The position numbers and the translations under genes were made by a program. This document shows positions 25,182 through 35,046 of a stretch of DNA of 64,000 nucleotides, in pieces. Below the pieces are notes generated by a model. That model was given only the letters and a program-made list of their open reading frames with translations, did no database searches and was not told the DNA's origin. Location of the stretch: positions 1-64,000 of the forward strand of contig JAUYPV010000017.1 of assembly GCA_030697555.1 (NCBI GenBank). Direction: 5' to 3'. Every line of letters begins with the position of its first letter. Position 1 is the stretch's first letter. This DNA comes from Hyphomonadaceae bacterium (GTDB lineage: Bacteria > Pseudomonadota > Alphaproteobacteria > Caulobacterales > Hyphomonadaceae).

Positions 25182-28100
25182 ATGTCACTTAAAGTCCGCC
25201 TGCTGCTTGGGGCCGCGGCTCCGCTCTTGTTCGCCATGCCCGCCATGGCGCAGGTGCAGATAACAACAGCAACAACAACACCAATCGCAACCGGAACCGC
25301 AAACGGAGGCGCAGCAGCAAACGTAGAAATCACCACAACCGGAAGCATCGCGATAGACGAAACCGCAGGCGCAACCGCCGCCACAATCAACAGCAACAAC
25401 ACAATCACCAACGCCGGCGCCATCACGATCACGGACAGCAACAACAGCACCAACGTCCGCATCGCCACCGGCATCACCGGCGGCTACACCGGCACAGGCC
25501 AGATCAACAACACCGAAGACTACACCCGCACCGATAGCGATACAGACGGCGACGGCGAAGGCGCCCTCGCCCTCGGCACGGGCCGCACCGGCATCCTCGT
25601 CGAGCCCGGCGGCACGCTCAACGGCAGCATCACTCTTGGCTCAGGCTCCAGCATCTCCGTCGAAGGCAACAACTCCGCCGGTGTCAGCATCCAGTCGGTC
25701 CTCAACGGCGATTACCGCCAGAGAGGCACCAATACCATCATCGGCTCCAACAGTGTCGGCGTGGAATTCCGCGAGAACGTCACCGGCAACATCGCGATCG
25801 GCGGCGCGAACTCCACCACGTTCGCGCAGGGCGAAGGCACGGTTGGTGTGCGCGTCCTCGGCGATGTCGCCGGCGAGTTCCTGATCGATGGCGCGGTTAC
25901 TGCAACGGGCTTTGCCAGTACCTCGCTGTCGAACTACGAAGATCCGGACCTCGCCGACGACAACGACACGGGCACTGACGAACCGGCCGACCTGGAGCCG
26001 GACGATCTGCTCGTCGGCGGCTCGGCGGTCGAAATCCGTGGCGACCTCGCCCGCGGCTTCCTGGTCAACGGCGCCGCGGTTGGCGGCACGGACCCCACCG
26101 ACGACGTCAAGGACGTGATCCAGGATTTCAACGAAAACCGTACTCCCGGGCAGGTCTCTTCTGTCGGCTCCGCTCCGGCCATCCTGATCCAGTCGCTCGA
26201 TGGCGCTGCGGGAGACGAGATTCGTCTCAGTCGCGTCCGTGAAAGCATCCAGGATACCCTCGATGACGATGATGACGACAACGTCACCGAGATCATTGGC
26301 GTCTTCGACTATGACTTCGGCTTCATCAACCGCGGCGCAATCGTCGGCAGCGGACTCAACATCGGATTTGCCTCCAAGGGCCTGCGGATCGCCGGCTCGG
26401 CCGACGGAACCCACCAGACCATCGTCGAAGGCGGCATCTTCAACGGCGGATCGGTGACCGCGGTCGCGTTCGAGGCCGACGCCGTCGGGATCAACTTCGG
26501 CGCGGGCGCTTCGACGCCCCAACTGGTCAACACCGGCTCCGCGATCGCAAATGTGAACACCGAGACAACCCATGACGCCTACGGCGTGCGGATCGACGCC
26601 GGCGCCAGCCTGCCGTCGGTCGCCAACAGCGGCCTGATCGCCGCCAGCGTTCGGGGCTATGATGGCGACGCCGTTGCCTTCCAGGATCTCTCCGGAACGG
26701 TGACGACTTTCACCAACTCGTCGCGCGTCGCGGCGGGCTTTACCGACGACGACACCACCGACGACATCACGTCCGGCCTCGGCCGCGCTATCGCGCTAGA
26801 CCTTTCCCATGGCAGCTCGGCCGTTACGCTCACCCAGAACGACACGGTCGACAACACACGCATGTTTGGCGATGTACTGTTCGGCGCCGGCGGCGACCGG
26901 TTCAACCTGCTGTCAGGCGAGGTTGTCGGCGATGTCGATTTCGGCACGGGCGCGGATACGCTCGACATCAATAGCGCTAAGCTGTTCGGCGACGCCGTCT
27001 TCCACGGAACCAGCGCGAACGTGTCGCTGACTGGCGCCGAAATGCAGGGCGCGCTCACGCTAGGCGGCGCAGCGAGCGCCCTCTCCTTCACCGGTGGTTC
27101 GATCTACAATGGCGCGATCACCAGTTCGGGCGGCGCTGTCTCGATGCTGGTCAACAACTCCACCGTCAACAATAGCGGCACAGGCACGCTGAACCTCGCG
27201 TCAATGGGGCTGTCGAACAACGCCAAGGTCGGCTTCGTCATCAACAATGCTCGCATCAGCGGCAACACGTCGATCTACAACGTGACCGGGACGGCCGACA
27301 TCGGCGCCAATACGGTGTTCACGCCGATCTTCGAGGACTTCACCAATCAGGCTTTCACGCTACGCGTTCTCAACGCCGGAACGCTGAACCTCGGCGGCCC
27401 GCTGGCGTCGATGCTGAACGCGAACTCGCCATACCTCTACAATGTCCAACTGGTCCAGCCGAACCCCAACGCGCTCGATCTCGTTCTGAGCGTCAAGACG
27501 GCGGCCCAGCTCGGCCTCAACGGTCGCCAGGCCGGCGCCTATGACGCGGTGCTCGACCTGCTTGAAGAAGACTCGACCGTCGCGGCGGCTGTGACTTCGC
27601 TGCCGGGCGCCAACGAGTTCCTGCGTGGCTGGACCGACCTGCTCCCGGGCAGCGACGCCGCGGTGATGAAGGTGCTGGCGTCCAACTCGAACGCCGCCTT
27701 CGGCGCGACCGCCCACCGCCTCGACCTGATCACCGACAAGCCCGACGCTCCCGGCGGCGCCTGGACGGAGGAGTTCGGCGTCTACCACGAAGGCGATCGT
27801 ACAGCCGATGGCTTTGCCGTTTCCGGCGGCGGCTTTGGCGTCGCGGCCGGTGTCGATCTTCTTTCCAACGGCAACGCATTGATCGGCGCCTTCGCCTCGC
27901 TCGAGTCCGTCGAGATGGACGAGCGCTCGCGCACGGGCGCTCCGCTCAACGTCGCCCAGACTACTCTGGGCCTCTATGGCGGCTGGAAGGCTGGTAACCT
28001 CGCGGTCAACGCCGCCGGCGGCGCCGGCTTCGTCGACTTCACGTCGGACCGCAAGGTCGAAATGGGCGGCATCTCCGACCGGCTGCGCGCCGACTGGAAA

Positions 28101-28595
28101 GGCCAGACCTACAACGTCGGAGCGCGCGCGACCTACACTGTCCCGCTCGGCTTCATGGACGTGAAACCGTATATCGCGGCCGACTATATGAGCTTCAGCC
28201 AGGACGCATATCAGGAGAATGCCGAGGTCAACGAAGAACTCGAAATCGTCGCGGGCGACAGCGAAGCGACACTGGCGACAGGGTCCTATGGCCTCACCTT
28301 CGAGAGTAGCTTCGGATCGGACGACGCCTTCGCCTTCAAGCCTCAGCTCTCTGTCGGCTACCGCAACGTGCTGACCTGGGACGCCCCCTCCGCGGACTAC
28401 CGGTTCGCAGGCGGCTCGACGGGCACAACGTTCAACCTGACGCCGGGACAGGAGCCGGAGGACGGCATTGTCGCCGGCCTGGGCCTCAACATCGACAGCC
28501 AGTTCCTCAACATCAAGCTAGGCTACGACACCGAGATCTCGGACAGCGCCACCACGCACTACGGCTCGATCACGCTGCGGATGGCGTTCTGGTAG
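25182..28595 (+). CDS. Large autotransporter (type V secretion) surface protein
   Basis: Encodes 1137 residues. A Sec signal ends MPAMAQ near residue 24. The passenger (about 25-840) is rich in Asn, Thr, Gly and Ser with repeating beta-helix-like strands (for example AGAITITDSNN, NSGLIAASV, GDVLFGAGGDRFNLLSGEV). The C-terminal ~280 residues form an autotransporter beta-barrel ending in an aromatic residue (ITLRMAFW), as outer-membrane barrels do. No cysteine was seen. It should insert in the outer membrane and expose the passenger for adhesion or another surface role. Codons 25-80 favour A-ending triplets unlike the rest. Confidence 0.9.
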   Translation: MSLKVRLLLGAAAPLLFAMPAMAQVQITTATTTPIATGTANGGAAANVEITTTGSIAIDETAGATAATINSNNTITNAGAITITDSNNSTNVRIATGITGGYTGTGQINNTEDYTRTDSDTDGDGEGALALGTGRTGILVEPGGTLNGSITLGSGSSISVEGNNSAGVSIQSVLNGDYRQRGTNTIIGSNSVGVEFRENVTGNIAIGGANSTTFAQGEGTVGVRVLGDVAGEFLIDGAVTATGFASTSLSNYEDPDLADDNDTGTDEPADLEPDDLLVGGSAVEIRGDLARGFLVNGAAVGGTDPTDDVKDVIQDFNENRTPGQVSSVGSAPAILIQSLDGAAGDEIRLSRVRESIQDTLDDDDDDNVTEIIGVFDYDFGFINRGAIVGSGLNIGFASKGLRIAGSADGTHQTIVEGGIFNGGSVTAVAFEADAVGINFGAGASTPQLVNTGSAIANVNTETTHDAYGVRIDAGASLPSVANSGLIAASVRGYDGDAVAFQDLSGTVTTFTNSSRVAAGFTDDDTTDDITSGLGRAIALDLSHGSSAVTLTQNDTVDNTRMFGDVLFGAGGDRFNLLSGEVVGDVDFGTGADTLDINSAKLFGDAVFHGTSANVSLTGAEMQGALTLGGAASALSFTGGSIYNGAITSSGGAVSMLVNNSTVNNSGTGTLNLASMGLSNNAKVGFVINNARISGNTSIYNVTGTADIGANTVFTPIFEDFTNQAFTLRVLNAGTLNLGGPLASMLNANSPYLYNVQLVQPNPNALDLVLSVKTAAQLGLNGRQAGAYDAVLDLLEEDSTVAAAVTSLPGANEFLRGWTDLLPGSDAAVMKVLASNSNAAFGATAHRLDLITDKPDAPGGAWTEEFGVYHEGDRTADGFAVSGGGFGVAAGVDLLSNGNALIGAFASLESVEMDERSRTGAPLNVAQTTLGLYGGWKAGNLAVNAAGGAGFVDFTSDRKVEMGGISDRLRADWKGQTYNVGARATYTVPLGFMDVKPYIAADYMSFSQDAYQENAEVNEELEIVAGDSEATLATGSYGLTFESSFGSDDAFAFKPQLSVGYRNVLTWDAPSADYRFAGGSTGTTFNLTPGQEPEDGIVAGLGLNIDSQFLNIKLGYDTEISDSATTHYGSITLRMAFW

Positions 28596-28612
28596 GCTTC
28601 ACACCCTAGGCT

Positions 28613-29716
28613 TCAGGCGCGCTTCAGCGCCTCGGTGAGCATCGGCGCGGCAGCGAGCCCCCAGCCGGCATGGCCGTCAAAAGCCGAGAGGTCCACGCCG
28701 CCGCCCGGGTCGAAGCCTAGTGACGGCGCGACCGGATCCTCGCTGAGGAGTCGGGGGCCGTAAGCCCCTTCATAGCCGATAAGCACATCGCCGGCGGCGG
28801 CCGCAAGCGCGGCGCCCGCGCGCGCGAGGATGCTTGTCTCGCCGACCTGCGCGCCAACGATTGCGCGTTGCCCGCGTTCGACTGCGCGCGCCAGTACGGC
28901 AAGGGAGCGCAGCAGACCGCCGAGCTTGGATACGCGCAGGTTGAGCACGAACTCGTCCCCCTCGGGCATGGCGTCGAGATCGTCCAGAGTGATCAGGCTT
29001 TCATCCGCGATGATGGCAAGGCCAGTCGCCTTCCATACCCCGTCCATGCCCGCCCAGTCGCGCGCGCGAATCGGCTCCTCGATAGCCCAGGCGTCGTCGC
29101 CTATGACGCGCAGGGCAGGGATCGCCTCGGCGGCGCCCGGCCAGAGGTTGTTGGCGTCGAGCCGTACATCGCCATGCCCCGCCAGCCGCCGCACTCGCCG
29201 CCTGTCCTGGTTCACATTGCCGGTGAGCTTCAGCTTGGCGTCATGAATGCCGTTGGCTTGGAAAAGCAGCGCCTGCGCCTCGAACTTCAAGAAGGCGCTG
29301 GCGCCATAGATGGCGCTGACCACCAACTCCTTGCCCTTCCCGATCCCCAGCAGGTCTTCGACCGGTTTGCCGACTTGCTGCGCGAAGAGATCCAGCAGAG
29401 CCAGTTCGGCGGCACAGAAAGCGCTTGGATTGGCGTCGACCTCGCGCTCGTGCGTCGCGATCCATGCCCGCAACGCCTCGAGATCCGCTACAGCGACCAG
29501 GCTCTCACTATGCTGGGCGAGAAAGGCCGTCGCGGAGGCAAGGGTTTCGCCGGTTACGTATTCCCGCGGGCAGCCTTCCCCCAGTCCGGCGCGGCCTTCG
29601 CCGTCGACCACGCAAACGATGACGTTCTCGGCCTGGTTCCGGGAGGCTGACGCATGTGCGAAAGCCGTCCGGAACGGGATGGGAAGGCTAGTGAAGATCA
29701 GTGACTGCGGCCGCAT
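28613..29716 (-). CDS. Enolase-superfamily L-Ala-D/L-Glu (dipeptide) epimerase-like enzyme
   Basis: Encodes 367 residues. The muconate-lactonising subgroup acid/base pair is seen as DAKLKLTG (KxK) and RVSKLGG. Metal ligands follow the order Asp (RLDANNLW), Glu (AIEEPI) and Asp (ADESL). This set is typical of dipeptide epimerases that invert one residue of a dipeptide in the cytoplasm. The ATG at 29716 was chosen because it leaves a normal capping domain; it overlaps the GH3 gene end by 29 bases, so it is coupled to that gene. As last gene in the four-gene operon it may act on an amino acid or peptide used by the GH3 enzyme. Confidence 0.85.
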   Translation of the reverse strand: MRPQSLIFTSLPIPFRTAFAHASASRNQAENVIVCVVDGEGRAGLGEGCPREYVTGETLASATAFLAQHSESLVAVADLEALRAWIATHEREVDANPSAFCAAELALLDLFAQQVGKPVEDLLGIGKGKELVVSAIYGASAFLKFEAQALLFQANGIHDAKLKLTGNVNQDRRRVRRLAGHGDVRLDANNLWPGAAEAIPALRVIGDDAWAIEEPIRARDWAGMDGVWKATGLAIIADESLITLDDLDAMPEGDEFVLNLRVSKLGGLLRSLAVLARAVERGQRAIVGAQVGETSILARAGAALAAAAGDVLIGYEGAYGPRLLSEDPVAPSLGFDPGGGVDLSAFDGHAGWGLAAAPMLTEALKRA

Positions 29717-31358
29717 CGGCGATCTCAAAAGCGGCGAAGTCGAAGTCGCATTCCTCAACGGTTTGCAGCGCCAGCACCTTCGCCTGGGCCTCGCGCTGCT
29801 TTCTCACATCTACGCAATGCCGGTGATAGGCTTCCCCTGCGCCGGACCGCAGCAGACGTACGTTGACAGCATGCAGCCGTCCGCTCGCACGTTTCGCGGC
29901 GTATTCGATATTGAGCGAGGATAGGTGGTCGTCCAGAGCTACCGCGATGGATTTTGTGACTACTGCCCCGTTTGGGCTTTCGATGTACGCCCGATAACCG
30001 GAGAGCGCCGCATCTGCGAGCACGACGAAAAAGGCCGGCTTGGGCGAGAGCCTGCCCATCGCTGCGTGGACCTGATCCTCGGACAGTTTCTCGCCGGTGA
30101 TGTTGGTCATGCCCCGGCCCTTGCGGATGAAGGCCAGCGTAGGTGTCGCGCCGATGCGGGCCGTGGCGCGGACGACGTCGTTCATGTGATACCGGAGCAG
30201 GCCGGCCACACTCGAGACTATCACGTGATAGTCCTGTCCCTCGGCCAGTTCGTGTAGGAGGAGGGTCTGCCGCTCGCCCCTGTCCCATACCTCGACCGGC
30301 ACGAACTCGAAGAACACGTCTGACAGCAGAGGCAAGGCGAGGCCACGCTCGATATCGACCACGATCGTGCCGCGCATCTCGCTGGCGACGTATCCGGCGT
30401 CGACCATGCGGGCGCCAGCCGGGAGCTGCTTGCGGACGGCTTCGGCGGCTAGAGCACAGCCACCGCCCAGCCAGGTGACGACAGCACGGAGTTTCGGCCA
30501 CAAGTCGCCGATCTGCGCCGGGCGGCCGGAGGCGATGACGCGGCCGAGTTCGTTCGCCCTCCGCTGGTCGGGCGCAAGAAGCGGCTTGATCTCGCGGGCG
30601 ACTTCTGGCGGCAGCGCCGAATAACCCGCGAACGCCCCGTCCGCTACCTCATTGACGATGCGAGCGAGGTCGCGATTGGCAACGTCCATCAGGCGCAGAA
30701 GCGTGGAGGGGTTGGCGGTGGCGAACACCGTGACGTCGTCCGCCCCCGCCGCCAGCCTGGCGATGACCTCGTATTTAAGCTGATAGTCCGTCACCGAAAA
30801 GATGCTGGGCGGCACGACATACTTCTTCCGCATGAAGCGGGGCATGGTCTCGTAAATGAGGCCTGTGGTGGCGCCTGCCGGCGTGCCGTCGGGCAGGATC
30901 TCTTCGGACTTCGCGCCGCCGAGACCAACCAGCCTGCCGGAGAAAGCCCGCAGCGCCTCGTGCTGCGTGAACGCCATGGCGCGCTGGGCGGTACGAAGCT
31001 GTTTCAGCACTCGCGTTGTGACGGGAATGTACTTCGGCGATCCGGTCGTGCCGCTAGAGCGCGCATACATGATTGGCTTTTCGGGCGCGATCTCCAACGC
31101 GCCGCTGGCGATCTGGCGGTCGATCGCCGGGCGCATGTCTTCGTAGGTCTGGATCGGGACGGCCCGGCGGAACGCGTCGACATCTGCAACCTGGCCGAGT
31201 CCGAAGCCGCGGCCCTGCTCCGTTTCCCGGCAGGCTTCGACGATGGACATGAGTGCGGCGTGTTGAGCTTTCTCCGGGTCTTTCGCGGCAAACAATAGAT
31301 GGGCGCGGGCGCGGCGGCCCAGCGTGTCCATGCCAATCACGAAAGCGGTGTTGGCCAT
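29688..31358 (-). CDS. GH3-family acyl-adenylate/amino acid conjugating enzyme
   Basis: Encodes 556 residues of the GH3 auxin-responsive family within the ANL adenylating superfamily. The ATP motif is YARSSGTTGSPKYIPVT (residues 98-114). Later conserved stretches include LWPKLRAVVTWLGGG, YVASEMRGTI and LRYHMNDVVR. Plant GH3 proteins join amino acids to acyl acids such as jasmonate; bacterial members are little studied. The ATG at 31358 lies 7 bases after the hydroxylase stop; ATG 31376 would overlap it. Location between a fatty-acid hydroxylase and a dipeptide epimerase suggests synthesis of an acyl-amino-acid product. Confidence 0.88.
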   Translation of the reverse strand: MANTAFVIGMDTLGRRARAHLLFAAKDPEKAQHAALMSIVEACRETEQGRGFGLGQVADVDAFRRAVPIQTYEDMRPAIDRQIASGALEIAPEKPIMYARSSGTTGSPKYIPVTTRVLKQLRTAQRAMAFTQHEALRAFSGRLVGLGGAKSEEILPDGTPAGATTGLIYETMPRFMRKKYVVPPSIFSVTDYQLKYEVIARLAAGADDVTVFATANPSTLLRLMDVANRDLARIVNEVADGAFAGYSALPPEVAREIKPLLAPDQRRANELGRVIASGRPAQIGDLWPKLRAVVTWLGGGCALAAEAVRKQLPAGARMVDAGYVASEMRGTIVVDIERGLALPLLSDVFFEFVPVEVWDRGERQTLLLHELAEGQDYHVIVSSVAGLLRYHMNDVVRATARIGATPTLAFIRKGRGMTNITGEKLSEDQVHAAMGRLSPKPAFFVVLADAALSGYRAYIESPNGAVVTKSIAVALDDHLSSLNIEYAAKRASGRLHAVNVRLLRSGAGEAYHRHCVDVRKQREAQAKVLALQTVEECDFDFAAFEIADAAAVTDLH

Positions 31359-31365
31359 CCAATCG

Positions 31366-32250
31366 CTAAGCGGCATCGGCATCCGGCTTTGCGTTTCGGA
31401 AAGGCGCGCCGAGCTGGCGCATGAAAGTATCCGGATAGGTCTCGTCCAGAAGCCCGAGCTTCTCGACCTTCTCATCCTTCGGCCGGAAATACGTCCCGAA
31501 CACCAGGTCCCACACAACAAAACTATGGGCGTAGTTGTTGTTCGACTCCCGGACCTCGCGCGAATGGTGCCAGCGATGCACTTCCGGCCCACTGAAGACA
31601 TAGTTCAATGACCCCAGCCGGATATCGATGTTGGCATGCTGCAGCAGACCGCTCAGCGAATAAAACACGAAATAGTAGGCCAGCACCTCGGTGCCGATGC
31701 CCAGCACCATGAAGGGCAGCGTGTCGCAAAGAAACTGAAGCGACTTTTCGAAGGGGTGAAAGCGGAAGACATTGGTGGTGTAGAGCTTCTGCGGCGAATG
31801 ATGCACCTCGTGCAGCCGCCATAGGGGCGTCCAAGTGTGCGCTAAGCGATGCAGCCAGTAGCGCAGGAGGTCGCCGGCGACGACTTTCAAGGCGAGCTGC
31901 GCCAGGATAGGCCACGAACTTGGCCAGAGGTTGAACGTCCAGCCATTGGAGACGAGCGCCCCGTTGATCAACAGGGTTGCCGCCCAGATCATCGCCAGCG
32001 GCACCGCCACCTGCACGACGCCCATGAACACGGCATCACGGAGGAAGTCTTGCGGCCCAGGCCGCCAGTCGGGACGGAATGGCGCGATGTACTCGCAGAC
32101 AAGAATCAGCGGCCCGATGATCGCGACCGCCGCATAAGGCGCCCAAGCGAAATCAACGCCGTTCGACAACAGCAGCCACAATATGAGCAACCCGCCAGCC
32201 AGCAGGCCGGGATAGGCGCCGTAGCGGATCGCAGTGCGCAACGCGCTCAT
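31366..32250 (-). CDS. Sterol desaturase / fatty acid hydroxylase family membrane enzyme
   Basis: Encodes 294 residues with about four to five membrane helices. The di-iron histidine clusters are HRLAH (134-138), HEVHH (147-151) and HRWHH (225-229), with extra His165 and His205, matching the fatty acid hydroxylase superfamily. It would hydroxylate or desaturate an acyl or sterol-like lipid in the inner membrane using O2. The ATG at 32250 overlaps the upstream gene's stop as ATGA, fixing the start. Bacterial relatives modify ornithine lipids, carotenoids or fatty acids; the substrate here is unknown. Confidence 0.9.
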   Translation of the reverse strand: MSALRTAIRYGAYPGLLAGGLLILWLLLSNGVDFAWAPYAAVAIIGPLILVCEYIAPFRPDWRPGPQDFLRDAVFMGVVQVAVPLAMIWAATLLINGALVSNGWTFNLWPSSWPILAQLALKVVAGDLLRYWLHRLAHTWTPLWRLHEVHHSPQKLYTTNVFRFHPFEKSLQFLCDTLPFMVLGIGTEVLAYYFVFYSLSGLLQHANIDIRLGSLNYVFSGPEVHRWHHSREVRESNNNYAHSFVVWDLVFGTYFRPKDEKVEKLGLLDETYPDTFMRQLGAPFRNAKPDADAA

Positions 32251-32726
32251 TGGCCCGCCCGCCGTTTCGGGAGCCGCTTGGGAAAAAGGGGGGCGCCGGC
32301 GCGGAAGTAGTCGCCCGCGATCAGCACCATGCTGGCCAGCACGATATGAAAGAACCCGGGAAGGTGCGCCGACAGGAACGGTACACCCTGCGCGACCGTC
32401 AGCCCGGCGATGAAGCGCGCGACCGCGCCGACGAAATAGACGATGCCGATCCAATTGATGATGCGACCCAGCAGCGCGTTCGGTTTCATTGCCCCGCTCG
32501 CGAAGCCTGCGATAGCCCAGAGCGTGAACGCGATGATCGCTGCCTGAGAGACCAGCAGGCTCCAGTAGGGAATCGTCCCCGACTGCCATGCCTCGAAGGG
32601 CGGCAGCGCATCAGTCGGTGCAATGGATTGCAGGAGCTGAATGCCGACGCGGACCAGGAATGCGACGAGCAGAATGCCCAGCCACAGCGCATGGCCGCGT
32701 CCGCGAGCTGATCTTGCGCCGTCCAT
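32247..32726 (-). CDS. Four-helix membrane protein of unknown function
   Basis: Encodes 159 residues with hydrophobic helices near 14-34, 54-76, 86-108 and 121-140 and an Arg/Lys-rich C-terminus. I do not recognise the family. It is the first gene of a tight operon: its TGA overlaps the hydroxylase ATG. It may supply a membrane partner or a transport step for the lipid pathway encoded downstream. The TonB receptor gene diverges from it across 232 bases. Confidence 0.7.
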   Translation of the reverse strand: MDGARSARGRGHALWLGILLVAFLVRVGIQLLQSIAPTDALPPFEAWQSGTIPYWSLLVSQAAIIAFTLWAIAGFASGAMKPNALLGRIINWIGIVYFVGAVARFIAGLTVAQGVPFLSAHLPGFFHIVLASMVLIAGDYFRAGAPLFPKRLPKRRAGQ

Positions 32727-32958
32727 CAGAATCGAACCCCCAAGGCCGCCACCATGCTCTTACCAGCCCCGGCCCATCTACCCCAAGTTTTTAGGCCGAA
32801 ACGTGGTCTCATTCGTCCCAGACCGATTGCGCAGCCAATGCTCGCGGCCGCAGCGCAGAAGTGTTGCGCCGCAAGATCGGGTTTAATGTTCGCAGCCGCA
32901 AATTCGCCCCGATGTGACGTCTCGATCCTGGAGACGGACATCGGGGGTCAAACCAATC

Positions 32959-35043
32959 ATGCTCATGCCTGCCGGCAAGCGAGCGGGGCCGAGCCTGCGC
33001 CTGCAGCCAAGTCTCTGCGCGCTCCTCATTTCCGTCGCCGCGCCGTCTGCATGGAGCCAGCAGACTCCCGCCTCGGTTGAGCAGATCAGCCCGAAAGCGG
33101 ATGAGTCGAATTCGAACATCACGCCCTACCAGCCCGCCTTCTTCACCGAATTCCGGCCGAACACGGCATTCGATATGGTGGTGCGGATCCCCGGCTTCGT
33201 TTTCGAGAACAGCGGCTTTGCACGCGGCTTCGCTGGAACCGCCGGCAATGTGCTGATCGACGCCGAGCGACCGCCGTCGCGCAACGACACACTGAGCTCA
33301 GTGCTGTCCCGTATTCCGGCCAGCGCCGTGGAACGCATCGACATCATACGCGGCGGCGCCGAAGGCATCGACATGCGAGGCAAGCCGATCATCGCCAACG
33401 TGATCCGCAAGCCGGATGCCGGCGCCACCGGCGCTGTCAACGCCAACACCAACCTCAACACGCGCGGCGGCGGTAGCGTCAGCGCCAACATCCAGATGCA
33501 GGACCAGCGCGACGGACGCCGGCTGGAAGGCTCGCTCGGCGGAAACGGCGGCCTGGCCAAGGGCGAGAACAGCCGGCAACGTATCGCGCCATCCGGCGTG
33601 ACCATCCTCGACGCGTACTCCGAGTCCGACAACGACTATGAGAACTACTTCGCGACGGGCGCTTACGAGTCGGCCCTACTGGGCGGCAAGGTCCGCATCA
33701 ACGGTCAGGCCAATTTCTCCATCGCCCAGTACGCTTCCGAAGAAGTGCAGACCATTCCGCTGGCGGGCTCGCAGGTTGAACACTACGAGGATGAATCCGC
33801 GTCCGGCGAAATCGGCTTGCGCTACACCCGCGACATTGCCGGGTATGGCGTCGAGCTGGTTGCCTTCCAGTCGCTGGAAAGCGAGGAATCCACCAACCTC
33901 TTCAACACATCGACCTTCACGTCCGGCGGCCAGTCAACCGGCAACAGCGGCCAGAGCATTGCACGCGCAACAGTGCGCCTGCCGACCGCCGATAAGCTTT
34001 CGTTCGAGACGGGCGCTGAGGGCGTCTACAACTGGACCGAATCCGAAAGCGCCAATATCTTCAACGGCCAGGTCTTCCCCTTGCCGGGCGACGCCTTCCA
34101 GGCGGACGAGACGCGCGCCGAGGCCTTCGCCGCGGTTACGTGGAAGCCGAGTGAAACACTGAACGTCGAACTGGGCGCACGCTATGAATGGTCCCACATC
34201 GCGGCGGATCTGGGCGCTGACAGTTCGGAAAAGACGCTCGGCTATCTGAAGCCTCGCCTCAACGTCTCCTGGTCTCCGGAGAAGGACCACCAGTTCAATC
34301 TCCGCGTCGAACGCACCGTTGACCAGTTGAGTTTCGAGGGCTTTGCCTCAAGCGTCTCATTCGAGAACGGCGTCTTCGGCATCGGCAATGTGGAGATTGA
34401 GCCAGAAAAAAGCTGGATCGTCGAAGGACGCTACGAGCGCCAATTCGGCGGCCAGAACTCATTTGTGGCCAAGCTCACTCACCGCGAGATCGAGAATGTT
34501 CTTGGCAATGTCGCCGGGCCTGCGCCGGATTTCTTCCAGTTCTCGCGCAATGGCGGCAGCGCCACGTTCGACACACTTACTCTTTCCGGAATCGTGGAGC
34601 TCGACCGTTTCGGCATGCCGGGCGGCATCCTCAATCTGGGCGGCAACGTCCAGTCGACCGAGACACTCGACCCGGTGACCGGGGAGTCGCGGCGCGTATC
34701 GCAAGAGTCGACCTATGGCTGGAATCTCAGCCTGCAGCAGACGCTCGACAACGGGAATTTCAGGTGGTCGCTTTTTGTTGAGGATGATGATGATTACTAC
34801 AACTATTCGGTTCGTAGTTTTGGGAAGTCGGCGCAGTTGATGTTTATTGGCGGGAATATCAGCTGGAAGCCTGTTGCGGGGTGGACGTTTGGGGCTGGAA
34901 TCAACAACATACTGAGGAGTGGCGGACGGGGCTGGTCGGTGTTCTACAATGCCCCGCGCAATGTAGGGACGCCGCTCTACCTGTCCCGCGGCGGCGGGGA
35001 TGGCGTGACCACCTTCTTCGTCAGCCTGCGCAGGAACTTCTGA
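32959..35043 (+). CDS. TonB-dependent outer-membrane receptor
   Basis: Encodes 694 residues. A Sec signal precedes SAWSQQ (about residue 33). The plug domain shows VRIPGFVFENSG, GNVLIDAERPPS and IPASAVERIDIIRGGAEGIDM, and the rest alternates strands of a 22-stranded barrel that ends in Phe (SLRRNF). It resembles the plug-carrying receptors for carbohydrates or siderophores but lacks a specific signature. GGGGGT lies 11 bases upstream of the ATG at 32959. Bases 34764-34925, near the 3' end, use T- and G-ending codons (TTT, GTT, GGG, AGG, AGT) unlike the rest of the gene. Confidence 0.88.
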   Translation: MLMPAGKRAGPSLRLQPSLCALLISVAAPSAWSQQTPASVEQISPKADESNSNITPYQPAFFTEFRPNTAFDMVVRIPGFVFENSGFARGFAGTAGNVLIDAERPPSRNDTLSSVLSRIPASAVERIDIIRGGAEGIDMRGKPIIANVIRKPDAGATGAVNANTNLNTRGGGSVSANIQMQDQRDGRRLEGSLGGNGGLAKGENSRQRIAPSGVTILDAYSESDNDYENYFATGAYESALLGGKVRINGQANFSIAQYASEEVQTIPLAGSQVEHYEDESASGEIGLRYTRDIAGYGVELVAFQSLESEESTNLFNTSTFTSGGQSTGNSGQSIARATVRLPTADKLSFETGAEGVYNWTESESANIFNGQVFPLPGDAFQADETRAEAFAAVTWKPSETLNVELGARYEWSHIAADLGADSSEKTLGYLKPRLNVSWSPEKDHQFNLRVERTVDQLSFEGFASSVSFENGVFGIGNVEIEPEKSWIVEGRYERQFGGQNSFVAKLTHREIENVLGNVAGPAPDFFQFSRNGGSATFDTLTLSGIVELDRFGMPGGILNLGGNVQSTETLDPVTGESRRVSQESTYGWNLSLQQTLDNGNFRWSLFVEDDDDYYNYSVRSFGKSAQLMFIGGNISWKPVAGWTFGAGINNILRSGGRGWSVFYNAPRNVGTPLYLSRGGGDGVTTFFVSLRRNF

Positions 35044-35046
35044 GCG

